A model generated the notes under the pieces. It made no database searches. It was not told the DNA's origin and saw nothing but the letters and a program-made list of their open reading frames with translations. From positions 39,388,558 through 39,452,557 of the forward strand of contig NC_044500.1 of assembly GCF_902362185.1 (NCBI RefSeq): a DNA stretch of 64,000 bases, in the 5' to 3' direction. This document shows positions 12,313-25,119 of this stretch, piece by piece (the first letter of the stretch is position 1; every line of letters begins with the position of its first letter). This stretch comes from Chanos chanos (lineage: Eukaryota > Chordata > Actinopteri > Gonorynchiformes > Chanidae). Made by a program: the position numbers and the translations under genes.

Positions 12313-15240
12313 CTTATAAGTTTATATCATTTAAGATTAGGTATCCCCCAGTGGCCAAAAACAGTCTCATCTTTTTTTTTTTTTTTATCAAGTTTTGGGT
12401 CCTGATCATTTTAGCAGGCTAAACATCATAGGTGTGACGTGACAAGTCACCGACATTTTGAGACCATGAGATTCTACAGTGCTGATTTCCAAGATAACAT
12501 TCTGTGTACTGAGAATTATGGTGGAGGTGACTTGGCATCAGAACCTATTTTGAATGTTAAAGTCAAAAACATGACGATGATATGGCAGTGAAATGGAAGC
12601 TGATAGACTGCTTACTGTTATACAGGATATTGCATGTAATGACTGCCATAATACAAACCGAGATAAGAGGAGCTTGTTGTGATGTTTCATTGCTCTAAAT
12701 AATAAGATGATGGCTTAGATGTTGCTCACTACTCTCACCTAGTGGATGGCATTATGCATGAAGACAGTTTTATGAATTATCAGCTTGTGATAAAATTGTG
12801 CGAATTACAGTTCTGCTGACCCTTCTCTGAATTGTATTCCCAATATTACTCTTGTATCTACATGCATAGACACATATTCTTTTTCACACATACAGACATG
12901 CTAGAACAAGTATGAACACACACACACACACACACACAAACACACAGCTCAAAAAATGTTTTTGTGTGAAGACTGGTTATTGCTGCATTAAAGTGATTTT
13001 TTTTTTTTTTCAAATTTCAGATATGATTGATTTTCTGCACTCTCTGAATTTTGCTTAATACTGATCGGCCTTGTAATAGACTGTCAGATATGTGTAAGGA
13101 ATACAGTTTTCATAGAATACAGCACAAACACTGCTGTCATGTGGAGATTTAAGAAATAATAGAACTGACCAAAAATATTTCCTTTTTTAAATTTTTTCGA
13201 GGCTACTCATGTATTCATAAAGCTCTCACACATTTCATAATCGTGGATTGCAAAATATACAATCAGACAAAAATGAATACACAGGAAAGACCGTCTCTTA
13301 GTCGAAACGTCATAGTTTCATATGTTTTCTGACGTAGCTAGAAGAATGCAGGGGTCCTTCTCAGTTTTCCAGGTGTAGTTAAGGCCCTGAGGTTATTCTA
13401 CACTGCCTTTCCAATATTTCACAATCTCACTCTTTCCACCCCCACGTTTCTACCACAAGACCTAGACTGGCAAGGAAAGAGTAGAAACAAGCGCCTCAGA
13501 ATGTGGGTGGACAGGTTTTTTTCATGGCCTCCGTTTCTTGTAGCCTCAAGTCTAACTAGGCCTGTAAAGCTCCACCATCTCTTGAGTCTCTCACTCTACT
13601 TCTTACTCTTAACCCACTTAAGCCTGCATCTCATGCTTTAAGCTTGTTGAAAAATAACAATGGTAGAGAAAGAGAAAAACAGTCTTTCATCAGTAGGTTG
13701 GACATGTTAAACTCCTAAGTAAGAATTATGCTGTCTTACAAGTATTTTGTCCAGTGAATTCCTGATAACTTCAGTTAGATAGAATCAGTAAGTGAACAAC
13801 AGTGAACCCTGTGATATTACACATTGCAGCTCTTTTCTCTGGGTTTCAACTCCCAAACATGAGTCCCAAAAATAGACAGTTACATCGACTTTGCACATGG
13901 TGTTGCCTAAGTCTGAAATTCAGTACAATTAAAATATTAACAAAAGGTTATCAGGCTAAGCTATCAGTTAACTTGGATAGAAGTGAATCTGTCTTGTTTG
14001 TTCTTTAAGAGGACACCTCAGAAAACCCCAGGTTTTAACATTATACTGAGCAATACTAGTTGTACGCCCAGGAAATATTGGGCGTGACCATGTAAGATGT
14101 GAATCTGGCCTTGAAAGTTCTTTCTAAAATTAGTAAAAGAATAGAGTTCATAGGAAAACGTTGTGGACGTTTCATGACAAAACTGCAAAGGGTGTTGTGC
14201 AACCTTATTTTAACAAAGGTGGCCCAGTATAACTCAATAAGTGCAAGTCTCAAACAATCCAACTTTATACCCATGCAGATACCTCTTAATTTCTTACCTG
14301 ATACTGAAATGAGAGTGTCTCTCCTTAAATAAGAATTCATAGGATTACTCATAAAAATGAGTTAGATTTAAGAGCATGGTTAGATTAATACCATTTAGTC
14401 CTTAACAGCCACGTTGTAGTGTAAGCTGCCCATATACTTTGAATCTATATCATGCATAAGTCTCTTTAAGCCCAGCATTAAAACGTGCCTAAGGAATGAC
14501 CCCTGAATAGCAGTACATGATTGTAGCCCAGGCATATCTTTATTGTATATGTGTACCTTGAGGAAGTTGTGCTTTACATGTTACAGGAATGATGATAGAA
14601 ACTTTTAAAGTCTGTACTGTTAGTTATACCATCATGTTGTGTGACACATAGGACTACAATTGTCCTCCTTAACAGACAGTTCTCTTTGTTATGTTTTACC
14701 TTTAACTTATTTTCATGTTCTCTATTCTAATAATCTAACAGCTTGCTCAAGTAATGCAGTGCAATGCTGATTTGGGGAAACCCACTTCAAATTTCAAACA
14801 GCAGATTTAGAACAGCATATATCTATTAACTTATGAGGTATTGCAAAATTAAACAGGCAAGTTAAACATTAATAGTTCATAGTGTTTATAAGACAAGGCT
14901 AACTAAGGACAGTTAGCCAACCATGGATGAGAGAAAACATCAGAAATGCTTCAGATTTTGATAGACTACCAGCTGACCATGAAAAAGTATGCATTCTCAA
15001 TACATGAAAAAGCTAAATATTACCAATGAAATGTTGTTCATGTGGATGACACTGTTTTTTAGCTCTCTAAGTGTTAGCTGGAAGCTGAGATCTCTAAACT
15101 TGTGAGTTTCGCTGTTACACATTTACTAATGCCTGAGGGTCAGTTATTGACATCAGAATTCCCCTGACCATCACCGTGCACCGGAGCCCTGGTATACACA
15201 TAAGTATGTGTGTGTGTGTGTGTGTGTGTATCATGTGTGT

Positions 15241-15279
<39 letters not shown>

Positions 15280-16990
15280 GGAGACAGAAATGGGGGGGGG
15301 GGGTGACACCGACAGAGAGGGTGAGAGAGAGAGAGAGAGACTGAAACTGCAAAGTGTGAAAAACAAAACAAAAAAAGACCTAGGGGAATTCAAGGGGGCA
15401 AGGGATTTGCTTGCATAGAGAATGTTTTCCTTGTGTTTGAGTGCCAAAGGACCTTCCCGTGAACCTATTTAAAGTTCAGACAATGATGTCATGCACTGCG
15501 CCCATGTCACAGACCACAGCACACAAACGGATGGATCAATAGACACACATTTCCTCACAGACTTTACTTACTCTTCGTACGGCCTTCAAATATCCCACCT
15601 AATTGGGAATTCATGACGTAGTCAAAATTCCGCAATACTTCATCTCTGTGATGGCTTTATCGATAGGAACATACATTATGTGCATGCTAAAGCTGATCAG
15701 TGAAGTCTCTGAATGCTGCCCTCTCTCTCCACATGTATGTGATCATAAGTGCGTGCCGAATTCTAGATTTCATTTTTGACAGTGCATACATGTTTCATGA
15801 CATGAACATGTGTCAGATGTGAGGTGTTTTTAGTCTAAGAAATACTTGAAGCTCTTAATCAACTGGAAGATGAAACCAAGTCTCCTGTAAATGAATGCAT
15901 GTGCTTCCCTCTTGTGGGTTAAATGAGTAAGTACAATTTATTTCCACACAGTAGGGTGCAAACTTGTTCATTTTAAATAAATAAATAACATCAATATAAA
16001 AAATAACCTTGTCATCTGAGATTCTCAAAATTTTTGGAAGGATAATTTAATTAAAAACCAACATTATTTAAGCTACAGTATGCAAAACTTCTCTTTGAAC
16101 ATTAAATTGCTGTATAAAGTAGATGTCTGTCCAGGAAACATCACTCTTTAATGTCCATTCCAAAACAAGTTGTATTTATGCTTATTTGGTTTTCTAATTG
16201 TGTAATCATGTGAATACAAAATGAGTTTAAGATAACAGATTTCATCAAAACATATATGAAAGGTCAATCTAAAAAACAGATGCCAAGAAAGAACACTGAG
16301 CCACATCCTAATTGTTTTGACTGTACTATGCTCCTTGTCATTTGATATTTCACTGACACAGATGTATTATCCTCAAAGAGCACATGCACTACAGATGGTG
16401 AAAGGTCCGTCATTACTCCACTGCAAAAAGACTTTTGGACCTGTCTGTTCTTCTCCCTGAAAATCTAACAATCATCAGATTGTAATAAAAAAAACAAAAC
16501 AAATAAAAGTCATTACTTTTACGATACTTAAATCTTTCAAATGCTCCAGTCATAACATAATAAAATATTTTGCAGTATATACTCTTCTTATGTTGAGCTT
16601 TTGCTTGACACACACAGGAAACTGAGACCCGTTGCAAAATCAAAATGGTAGAATCAACTTCAGCCCATAGTAATATTAGAGATAGTATTCTGACATAAAC
16701 ACTAAATCAAAGACTAATCTAATAAAGAAAAGTAGGTCTGCCAAAACTTGTATTAGTGCTGTCTACAGGTCTAGACCCCCATATCATCTGTCTATCAGCC
16801 GTCTGTCCTAAAACCAGAGACCTTTTTATAGAACTCTACAGCAGCTGCCAAAGTGTGTCTAACACCCTTACCACTCCCATCTCGACCCCCTCCCCCCTCC
16901 CCAAAACCTTTCTGTCCTACCTTCACAAGCAGTCCTGAACAAACACACATACAATCATAAATACTGAACACACAGCCTCTACACATCAGT
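12313..16990. other. intergenic DNA upstream of apobec2, no gene seen
   Basis: Mostly AT-rich DNA. It holds a CA repeat (12918-12948), T runs, and a compound TG/GA/G tract at 15207-15345. Opposing open frames at 14056-14352 show no domain or splice support. The apobec2 promoter should lie in the last few hundred bases, but no TATA box is obvious. Confidence 0.55.
15207..15345. repeat. compound (TG)n(GA)n(G)n microsatellite
   Basis: TG repeats interrupted by ATCATG, then GA repeats, a G run and a second GA repeat. This explains the low-complexity open frames on the minus strand. Confidence 0.95.
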
Positions 16991-16991
16991 C

Positions 16992-17741
16992 ATGGCAGAC
17001 AAGAGCAGTTCCAAGGTTAGCTCCAGGCTTGCAGCGAGGAGACAGGAGAAAATGCTGGAGAAAAAGAAAGAAACAGTGACGAAGGAGGAGAAGGAGGAGA
17101 CGAAGCCAGAGAAGGAGGCAAAAAATGAGATGAATGGAAATGGAGAGCCCATGGAGAATGGAGCAGAGGCTGCCGTCAATGGGGCTACCGCTAACGAGGA
17201 GAATGGAGAAACTAAGGTGGAACCCATGGAGCTGCCTCCGTTTGAGATCATATTAGGGTGGGTGAAAACGTGTGCTGCATTTATTTGACATTAAAATGCA
17301 TGATTTCACTACAACACCGGAATATAAGGTTTGTTCTAGTATTACACGTCTGTTGTAATACTGAATTTTGCAGTGCAAGAAAAGAACTTACAAAAAAACC
17401 CTAAAAATAAATACATACATAGTAATTAAGCTTTAATTAACTTTATTTAACATTTGATGTTCAATTAACAAGTGATCAGAAAGTGTCATTGAAATCGCTA
17501 TATGAGTGCTAGACACTATTCTCTATGATTAGGCATTCTTCTCATCTTGCTGGATTCTGCACAAGTATCCATTTACAAAGTGATAAAACACTGACCTTTC
17601 TTTTTGTCCTTTACATATTTGTCTTAAGGAAAGGGAATGGGAAAGCCCCTAGCATGTATCAGATTCAGCTTGCTCAGTGCAGATGTCATGATGGTCTATC
17701 ATAATTGTGGGAAGGTTAAAAGATGAGCATGTCTATATAGG

Positions 17742-17776
<35 letters not shown>

Positions 17777-20505
17777 TCACGCACACACACCCAAAAGATT
17801 GAGAATTCCCTTGAGGTGAAGCTCCATTGTTATGCTTCTTAAAAGCTTAAAAGCCATTCATGTCAAGTACAGCATGTTCAGAATGGGTGCTAATATCAGC
17901 ATTTGAATTTTTTTTTCTTTCTTTCTTTGCACCCACTGGTTTTCTAGCTCTTATAAGGTTGTAATCCTTAAAAAAAAACATATCCCCAGAGGCATCAAAC
18001 GCACACCTAACACGGAATGGAGTTGAATTCACAAGCTTGGAAGTTTATTACACAGTCCAATTTACAACTCACCCAAAACGGGCTGCGCACCACGTAAAAA
18101 AATCTATTGACCAGCACAACGTTCACTGAAGTCAAGTGAAAAGTAGACCTCCCAAAAAAACCCCAAAAGTCAGTCATCTCTTTTCTCCTTCTCCTCGTCG
18201 CCCCCCCCCCCCCCACCCCCCAGCCCCGTTTTCATTTCAAAATAAAAGTTGTAGCACATTTTAAGTGCTACATGGTGAACAAAATCATATACTTCAGAAA
18301 GTTCTGAAACAATGTGATTAAGAGGTCAACTAACTCTGTTGTGGTAACAGACTGACAGCATCCCCCCCCCACCCCCCACCCCCCACCCCCCATCACGCAC
18401 ACACTCAGTTTATTACTCATTTTTAATTACAATTGACGCAGAACTTCTTACTACAGGTACTTTTTATTATTTTATTATTTTTATTATATTGTATTCTTAT
18501 TTTTATTACTTTATCACAGGTACTTCTGTATTATGTCCTTTTATTGTATTTTTATTTTATTACCTGACTGAGAGATCCACACAAGAATTCCAATGCCCTT
18601 GTACACGTGTACCTGGGCAAATGGCAAATAAAAATCTTGAATCTTGAATCTCTACCTCTGACCAAAAACACTTGGTTGCAAATGAATCTTTCACAAAATC
18701 TTGCACTGCCATCCCGCCCACCCCATGAAAGGTCAAATACTCCCTCAAGGTCAAGCTACACTGTTACGGTTCATTCCAGTCAACACAAAGAGTATGTTCA
18801 GAATAATTGCTAATAAGTGTTAATCTCATCTTTTTTTGCTAAAAACTTGGCTACACATGGTTGCAAATTTATCTTTCAATGGCACAGTGATCCTGAGCAG
18901 ACCTCAGAACTGACTCTAGAATACTCAACTGATCACAAATGGAGAGATTGTTTAACTATGAAATTGTGAAGTTGAGGTTTCATGATCCTCATTTTCACCT
19001 GACAACTGTTTTTCTGAATTAAAGATAAGGCTGTGAGATACACAATAATGGATCAAATGCCCTCAGTATAATCACCAAACTAATACACCACAGTAGACAA
19101 CAGCAGCTGTGTTGTCCTCACACAGACAGGGTGCACAAGAGCCAGGGAAAACAGGAATAGAAGGCATTCAGAGACTACCTATTTTAGCAATACATATTGG
19201 AATTAACAAAAGTGTTACCAATGAGAAATTGTCGCTCTGTGTATTGTTTACCATGTGCTCTCTCTCTGAAGGACATGAATAATTATGGAGAGGTCATGAC
19301 CGTACCGGATTTCTACAGTCAACACTTCTGTCGATCAAAACAAACATGGAAAAAAATTCTGTGGACTAACACAACTGCATGCAGTTTCAAAACAGGCTTC
19401 ATATTAATCTGCCACACACCACACTGTCTCCAGATGACTCAGCCTTAATAACAACTTTAAATTGGGTTGTGGAAGCGAGAGAAGATTGGTTATCCAGTCT
19501 CTGTTGAGACAGTAGTTAAAATTAGCCTTACTGGCTATTCCATCTGTCAGCATGTGAAGGACCCTCTTCTCTTTCCACATCTAAATCCAATATCTCAAGC
19601 TCTTAACACACTTCAGAAAGAACCCGTATCCCCTGGATGCCATTCCCATTCAAAGCTACCCATCTTTAGACACCAGAGTTTCAAATGAAAATGTTTACCA
19701 AGTCCACAATGGCACATTTTCAATTGCTAATGCACTGACATGATGGAGTGTGGGCGTGTAAACAGACAGTCATGAGTTCAAAGCCATTTTGCGGCAATGG
19801 AATGCCAGGCACCTAACCCATATAGCTCAGGCAAAAATACTCAATGGTGTCAGTGGAATACACATATACAGGCCACACTATCCCTGAAGTGTTCTGAAGT
19901 ACATAGATAATGGTAAAGGATTTACATACTTTGGTTGTTATTTTTGGAAATTACTAACCTAACTTCCTCTCCACAGGGATCGGATTGACCCCTTTTTCTT
20001 CAAATTCCAATTCAAGAACGTTGAGTACTCCTCAGGCCGGAATAAGACCTTTCTCTGTTACTTGGTGGACCAGGGTAGTAGCAATGAGGGTTTGCTGAGG
20101 GGCTATCTAGAGGATGAGCACTCCGGGGCCCATGCGGAGGAGGCTTTCTTCCAGCAAATTCTACCCAAGTATGATCCAGCCCTTAACTACACAGTTACCT
20201 GGTATGTATCATCTAGCCCTTGCGTCGCTTGTGCCACCAAGCTGGTGGAAATACTGAAGGAACGCAAGACCCTCCGTCTTAGCATCTTCGCTGCCCGCCT
20301 TTTCAACTGGGAAGAACCTGAAATTCAAGCAGGGCTGAAGGCATTAGCGGCTGCCGGTTGCAAGCTGCGCGCCATGAAACCTTTGGACTTCTCTTACACC
20401 TGGGACACCTTTGTGGAGAATGAGGACCAGAGATTCACCCCTTGGGAAGACTGCCAGGAGAACTATGAGTACTACCAGGAGAAGCTGGCAGACATTCTGC
20501 AGTGA
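16992..20505 (+). CDS. apobec2: APOBEC2 cytidine-deaminase-family protein
   Basis: APOBEC2 is the ancient, mainly muscle-expressed member of the AID/APOBEC family; a deaminase substrate is not established for it. Two coding exons, 16992-17257 and 19977-20505, join in frame to 795 bases, or 264 residues (human about 224). Exon 1 (residues 1-88) is a Lys/Glu/Asn-rich low-complexity leader. Exon 2 carries the deaminase fold: DPFFFKFQFKNVEY, then zinc ligand and catalytic residues H141-A-E143, then SSSPCVAC with Cys171 and Cys174. The tail ends FTPWEDCQENYEYYQ. All zinc-site residues are present. The main oddity is the long charged N-terminus. An AATAAA at 20851-20856 gives a 3' UTR of about 350 bases. 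Fish can carry two apobec2 copies, and I cannot say which this is. Confidence 0.96.
17258..19976 (+). other. apobec2 intron 1 with repeats
   Basis: Intron from GTGGGT to CCACAG. It contains a CA repeat (17745-17772), a C-rich tract (18201-18230), a C/CA-rich tract (18361-18392), a possible LINE tail (18560-18652) and a divergent internal duplication. Open frames at 19197-19688 show no recognisable domain. Confidence 0.7.
18560..18652 (+). mobile_element. possible non-LTR retrotransposon 3' tail
   Basis: The segment ends with GCAAATAAAAATCTTGAATC and a repeated CTTGAAT unit. Such short tandem tails are typical of some fish LINE and SINE 3' ends. No coding part is attached, so the family is unknown. 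Confidence 0.4.
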
Positions 20506-20850
20506 TAGTGAGTGACATCACAGGAAGCTACCTTAGTAGCCTCCACAGGCCCTTCCTCACTGTTACTGTAGTTTCTGAGGGGATTCTGTAGCACATTTGA
20601 GGCAAGGGCAAGGTAATCAGCACATCCTTTTACCAGGCTCTCTATATGAAACCCAGACAGAAATGAGGCTCCACTTTTTTGGTATGACCAGTAAACGGTA
20701 TATTCATTTATGCATATGTGTTCACCAACGACAAAATATCCTCAACAGTTTTAAGATTTGTGATAAATCTCTCTGAATTTGTGGACTGTTGCTATTGTAA
20801 ACCCAGTGACCCTCTCCGTTCCATCTAAAAACAGAACAATCTAGAACATA

Positions 20851-20856
20851 AATAAA
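20851..20856 (+). terminator. apobec2: apobec2 polyadenylation signal
   Basis: AATAAA about 350 bases after the apobec2 stop. Confidence 0.6.
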
Positions 20857-20874
20857 AGCAGTGGCACACCTGTC

Positions 20875-23005
20875 CATGATTTAGAAGCCAGTCCAAGACT
20901 AACAGATGTGCAATACATCAGGTCAGGTGTTAGTCAGAAGCAGCACCGAGTAGTATGTTGCATGCAAAGGCTTGATTGCAAAACTAGCTCACATTACAGC
21001 ACCTCATGATGACTCAGGTCTGAGAAGCAACATGTTAGCTCTAGCCTGGCAACAGTTCCTGGCAACCTTATTTATATTTTTCACGTCTTCAGAAGCATTA
21101 GGGCTTGGAATTGAACTCTGAATTTCAAAATTCATGAGCAAGACAAAGTTCAGCTCGAATTTGAGGAAAATAAGTTGCTTGTTCAGTTCACAGTTTTTCT
21201 CATCCTCAGGGTATGCACATTTGCTCAAGACAATTATAAGAGTAATTATGATTCCCAATATCTTTGCTGGATCTCAGTGGATAGTTTTGATAAATCTGGA
21301 AGCATTCATAATCCAAATTTAAATTTTTTGCTGATCCCAGTACAGACTATAGCAGCAGAACACAATAAACTCATGTGCACCTTGCTATCCAGTTACAGCT
21401 GAGAATGCATTTGCTTTCATTTGCACTGGCAGGCATAATGCAGCTGATCATCAATGCTGATGATGCATTCAGTTTTCTGCTGTTCAGGATATATGCATTA
21501 AATATAGATATATAATGGTAAATATTTTTGTTAAGCTTTGAAATGCACTGACAAGGGTTGTATTTGAAATATGCCATGTGTATACAAACTACCCTTTTTA
21601 AAAAAGGTTTTGTTTGATTTTTAATTTGCCAAATAACACTCTATTGCAACAATTATACTGAACTAGCTATGGTGACATCAGTTAGTCCAGTGTATTAGGA
21701 CATTAATAAATTGTCCTTCAAACCCTTAGATTTTTTTCCCCAATCCTGTCAGTCAGTTAGACACGATCCATGTAGAAATTAATAATCATAACAGCACTGT
21801 TTTTTTATCATTACTGCAGGTAGCTGATTATATTTTGATAAGGATATGTAATATTAGCAGCTAGAACTCCCACCCTGTGTCATAGTGTCATACCTTGACT
21901 CTGTCTGATGCATTTAACTGCTCACAGCGTGTTCTCTTTGTCTCTCTGTTTTTTTCTCTCTCAAACAGTATCAAGACCATGAATAATGGATCAGTCTGAT
22001 CTGATTTTCCAACTCATCTCTTTCCTTGTGTAAAGAACATGTCTGCCTGTAAGTGTGTGTCATATTTACCCCGCACAAGAATCTGTTCTTTCTGTAATGT
22101 AATGCTGCTTCCCTCAACACACCCTGGCTGAAGACAAGGCTAAAATGACAAATCCACATAAGCAAGTGCTTCTGATTTAGATAGAAGAGAAAAACATAAC
22201 TTTTATGACAAAATGTGTCTCTGTAATAAATGATTACCTTTATTATGCACTAACAATAGAGAGGTCTTTTCAAGGCATTTATATAATGTAATGTGTTTGT
22301 GTATGTAGGCATAGATTGCAAATATTGTAACATCTGTAATGACAGAAAAGCAGCACACTCTACTGTAGCCATGAATATATGAAGAAAGAGATAATCAGTA
22401 GCCAGTTTTACAGATTCAATTTTTTGCTGCTCTTAAATATATGATTTATATCTGAAAATGTAATGAAAATTTATATCTGAAACTGTCTATATACACTTTA
22501 TTTGTATTTCACATTTTATAGAAAATTGATTCAACTGACAAATTGTTAATGTAGACTTAAACTTAGTAAATTGTATTTTAACAAAATGTCAAATCAATAT
22601 GTCTAACCAATTAAATTTTGTTATTTCAGTGTGCCATTCAGCATGTTGACTCACAAATCATCAACTGATTTTCAGTATTAGAACAATCACATTGAAAGAA
22701 GTAGTTACCTAATGTTTTTCACATCACAACTGAACTTTTTTTATGGATTAAGTGAAATTTACAGTTACTACAAATACAATGTCTGGAAAGTTCAACCTGG
22801 CAAGAAATGAAATAAAATTGTTTTAATCAACACTTTTTCTCATGGTTTACACAGAGCAGGTATCACTGCATGATATTTTGGTCATGCACGAGGACTGCAT
22901 TTTGCTCTCATTTGGTACAGCATGATTCACAACATATGAATTTCTAAATGACCACAATGACAGACTAGTAACATGTCATTACCAGAGCCATCTACATCTT
23001 TTCTT
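20875..23005. other. intergenic between apobec2 and the pth-family gene
   Basis: AT-rich DNA with short unrelated open frames and no recognised gene, RNA or repeat family. Confidence 0.55.
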
Positions 23006-23010
23006 TGTCC

Positions 23011-23016
23011 TTTATT
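23011..23016 (-). terminator. candidate pth4 polyadenylation signal
   Basis: Reads AATAAA on the minus strand, about 640 bases past the stop of the pth-family gene. It is a candidate by position only. The surrounding TTTATTTAACCAGATAAATT also resembles a widespread fish repeat end. Confidence 0.3.
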
Positions 23017-23655
23017 TAACCAGATAAATTACTGAGAACAAATTCTCATTTACGATAATGATAAATAACAACTTTTACTCACTTGGCAATTTTGTGAGGC
23101 TGTGAAGAGCGGAAAGGATTTCCAGCGGTTTAACAAGAAGCTCTTTAGCTGCCCTTGCATACAGCACTTCTTCAAAAACAAATCCAAATGTCGGCTAAGT
23201 GTCAATGTTAGCAGCATGAGCTATGCAAGATTAATACATCATGAGAATCTTATTTGACTCTCATTCACAAAGCATGTAAATCAGTGAATCGTTCTATCAA
23301 ACAACATTTTCAAGATGTTCAACATCAGTCATGAAGAGACTAACGTCCAGCCACTGGAGAATGTTCCGGAGTGTCGGAAGTGTCACTCCTTACACATTTA
23401 GAGGGCTGAAACTAAACTAATCTCTCTCTGTATTTACTTAATAATGCAAACAGTTCTATCCCGTATGAACAGATGAACTATAACACAAAATACATATTGT
23501 TAAGCAAAATTCAAGCTTGATAGGGTGTGGAATTGATGGGAAACTCTGCGCAGCTGCAGCTATTGGCAGACTCACATACTGACATTTGTACAGTGAGAAG
23601 TGTTGTCAAGCAACAGTCCATAATGGTGATGGAAAGCCGCAGGGCTGCGACAGGG

Positions 23656-24703
23656 CTATTTTTTGCCACCGGGAAGGCCAGCTGAGAAGTGGGGTCTGTA
23701 GAAATCACTCAGAAAGGTCTCCATTGCCCCCTTGGGGCTGCTGCTGTCTTCATAAGCCTGACTGAGGAGTTGCAGGGGACCCCTGGAGCGCCAGTTGGAG
23801 CCTATGTCATTCACGGCGGTACGTGTCTGGGCGGTGTGGAGCCCCTCTATGGCGCTGGAAAGCCAGATGAGTCTCTTCAGGCTTTGGATAGTTCGGCCAC
23901 GATCGTGCATCAGCTGGTGCTCAGTCACTGCCCGCCTACACAAGATAATAATAAAGAGATTTGCTGCCATGTACATGAAGAATTTTTTGCCTTTAACTTT
24001 AGGCTATTCTGAAGCACTTTACACTTTACATTTGTGATTTTAATCAATATTTTCAAGCGATGGTTGTTCAATGTCAGACAAATGTCATAAAAAGAGATTG
24101 GGTGTAACTACTCTGAAAATGAAGCACTGTGATTAAAGTATGTTAAAAATTAACCACTACACTGAAACACTTATACTTGGTGTCTGCCACTGCACATACT
24201 GAAATAAAAAAAAAGATCAGTTAATAGAGAGTTCCATCACAAATATGACAATATTCATGGAAAGCCTCGGCAACTTGGCAATTTGTAACTACAAATAATT
24301 GAAAATGAATAATTAAGAATAACTTACCATGAATTGCACTTGGCTCACAAAAACAATTATAAAACAATATCACAAATTCCATTTGCTCTCCTTTCTCAAC
24401 CAGACTTAATCTGTTTAAAAATAGTTTTGTTGTTTGTTACTGAATTGTTCCATCAAAAAATTGTGATCAGTGAGTATGATAACTCCAGCGCTTTCTCTGT
24501 ATGATGTTCCAATATCATGCAGTCTTTCAATGTTGTCGTGGCAGATTCATGCTTATACTGCCCTTACACTAATTAAGATAACTAATAATTAAATGGTGGA
24601 GATCTCTCAACACTTACCTTTCATTTTCCTGACAATAAGCAACTGTAAAAACAGCAAGGGCCATTATAGCGACCAATTGCAAGGACCACTGAGACATGAG
24701 CAT
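23656..24703 (-). CDS. pth4: parathyroid hormone family precursor, probably PTH4
   Basis: Secreted peptide hormone precursor expected to act on class B PTH receptors. Two coding exons (24703-24618 and 23935-23656) total 366 bases, or 121 residues. Residues 1-24 form a signal peptide ending VFTVAYC. Then QENE and a dibasic RR site release a peptide starting AVTEHQLMHDRGR at residue 31. In hormone numbering it keeps Val2, Arg20, Trp23 and Leu24, and ends its N-terminal domain with LHTAQTR. The intron splits the Arg codon (AG|G) just before the mature peptide, a hallmark of PTH genes. A non-coding exon (25019 to about 25085) with a TATA box precedes it. The short precursor and AVTEHQ start fit fish Pth4 better than Pthlh (SVSHAQ) or Pth1 (SVSEVQ), from memory. 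Family is sure, paralog less so. Confidence 0.85.
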
Positions 24704-25018
24704 GGTCTTCAATTACATAACAAAGAGAAAGAAGATGTTGTTTTAATATCATAGACAGAAGTAAATATTGGTATTATGTAAATGTAAAAAATGTACAGTT
24801 TGACTTATAAGATAAAATGAAAATGGGATGGAATGGAAAAAAGTGAAAAAGGACAAAAAGTGACAAAGTACAAGTGAAAATCTCACATAACGCATTTAGT
24901 TTACTATGACATAGTATCAAAAATCTAGACAATATTTAACAAACCACATCACAAGAATCACAATTTAGTGGCTACATGTTTTCCATATTAGTTATAAAAT
25001 AACATTAGAGGTACTCAC

Positions 25019-25085
25019 CTAGTCCCTGTTGTTGACAGGTGAGTAGATCGTGGAACTATCCCTGATCTCTTGAGACACTTAACTG
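25019..25085 (-). other. pth4: pth4 non-coding first exon (predicted)
   Basis: On the minus strand the stretch ends GGGACTAG before GTGAGTACC, a strong donor. The next exon would start at 24706, just before the ATG. The 5' end is estimated from the TATA box. Confidence 0.65.
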
Positions 25086-25106
25086 TCAGCATGTGTGTTG
25101 CCATGG

Positions 25107-25114
25107 CTTTTATA
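25107..25114 (-). promoter_or_regulatory. pth4: TATA box of the pth-family gene
   Basis: Minus strand TATAAAAG in a GTGTATAAAAGCC context, about 30 bases upstream of the predicted start. Regulated peptide hormone genes commonly have TATA promoters. Confidence 0.7.
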
Positions 25115-25119
25115 CACTG

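Noticed and set aside
14056-14352. Opposing 98- and 77-codon open frames
   Set aside because: No domain, no splice context, AT-rich codon use; likely chance.
15115-15447. Ser/Leu/His-Thr rich minus-strand open frames
   Set aside because: Translation of the compound TG/GA microsatellite.
19740-19880. SINE-like words (GTTCAAAGCC, GGCACCTAACCC) in apobec2 intron 1
   Set aside because: Too degraded and too short to distinguish from chance.
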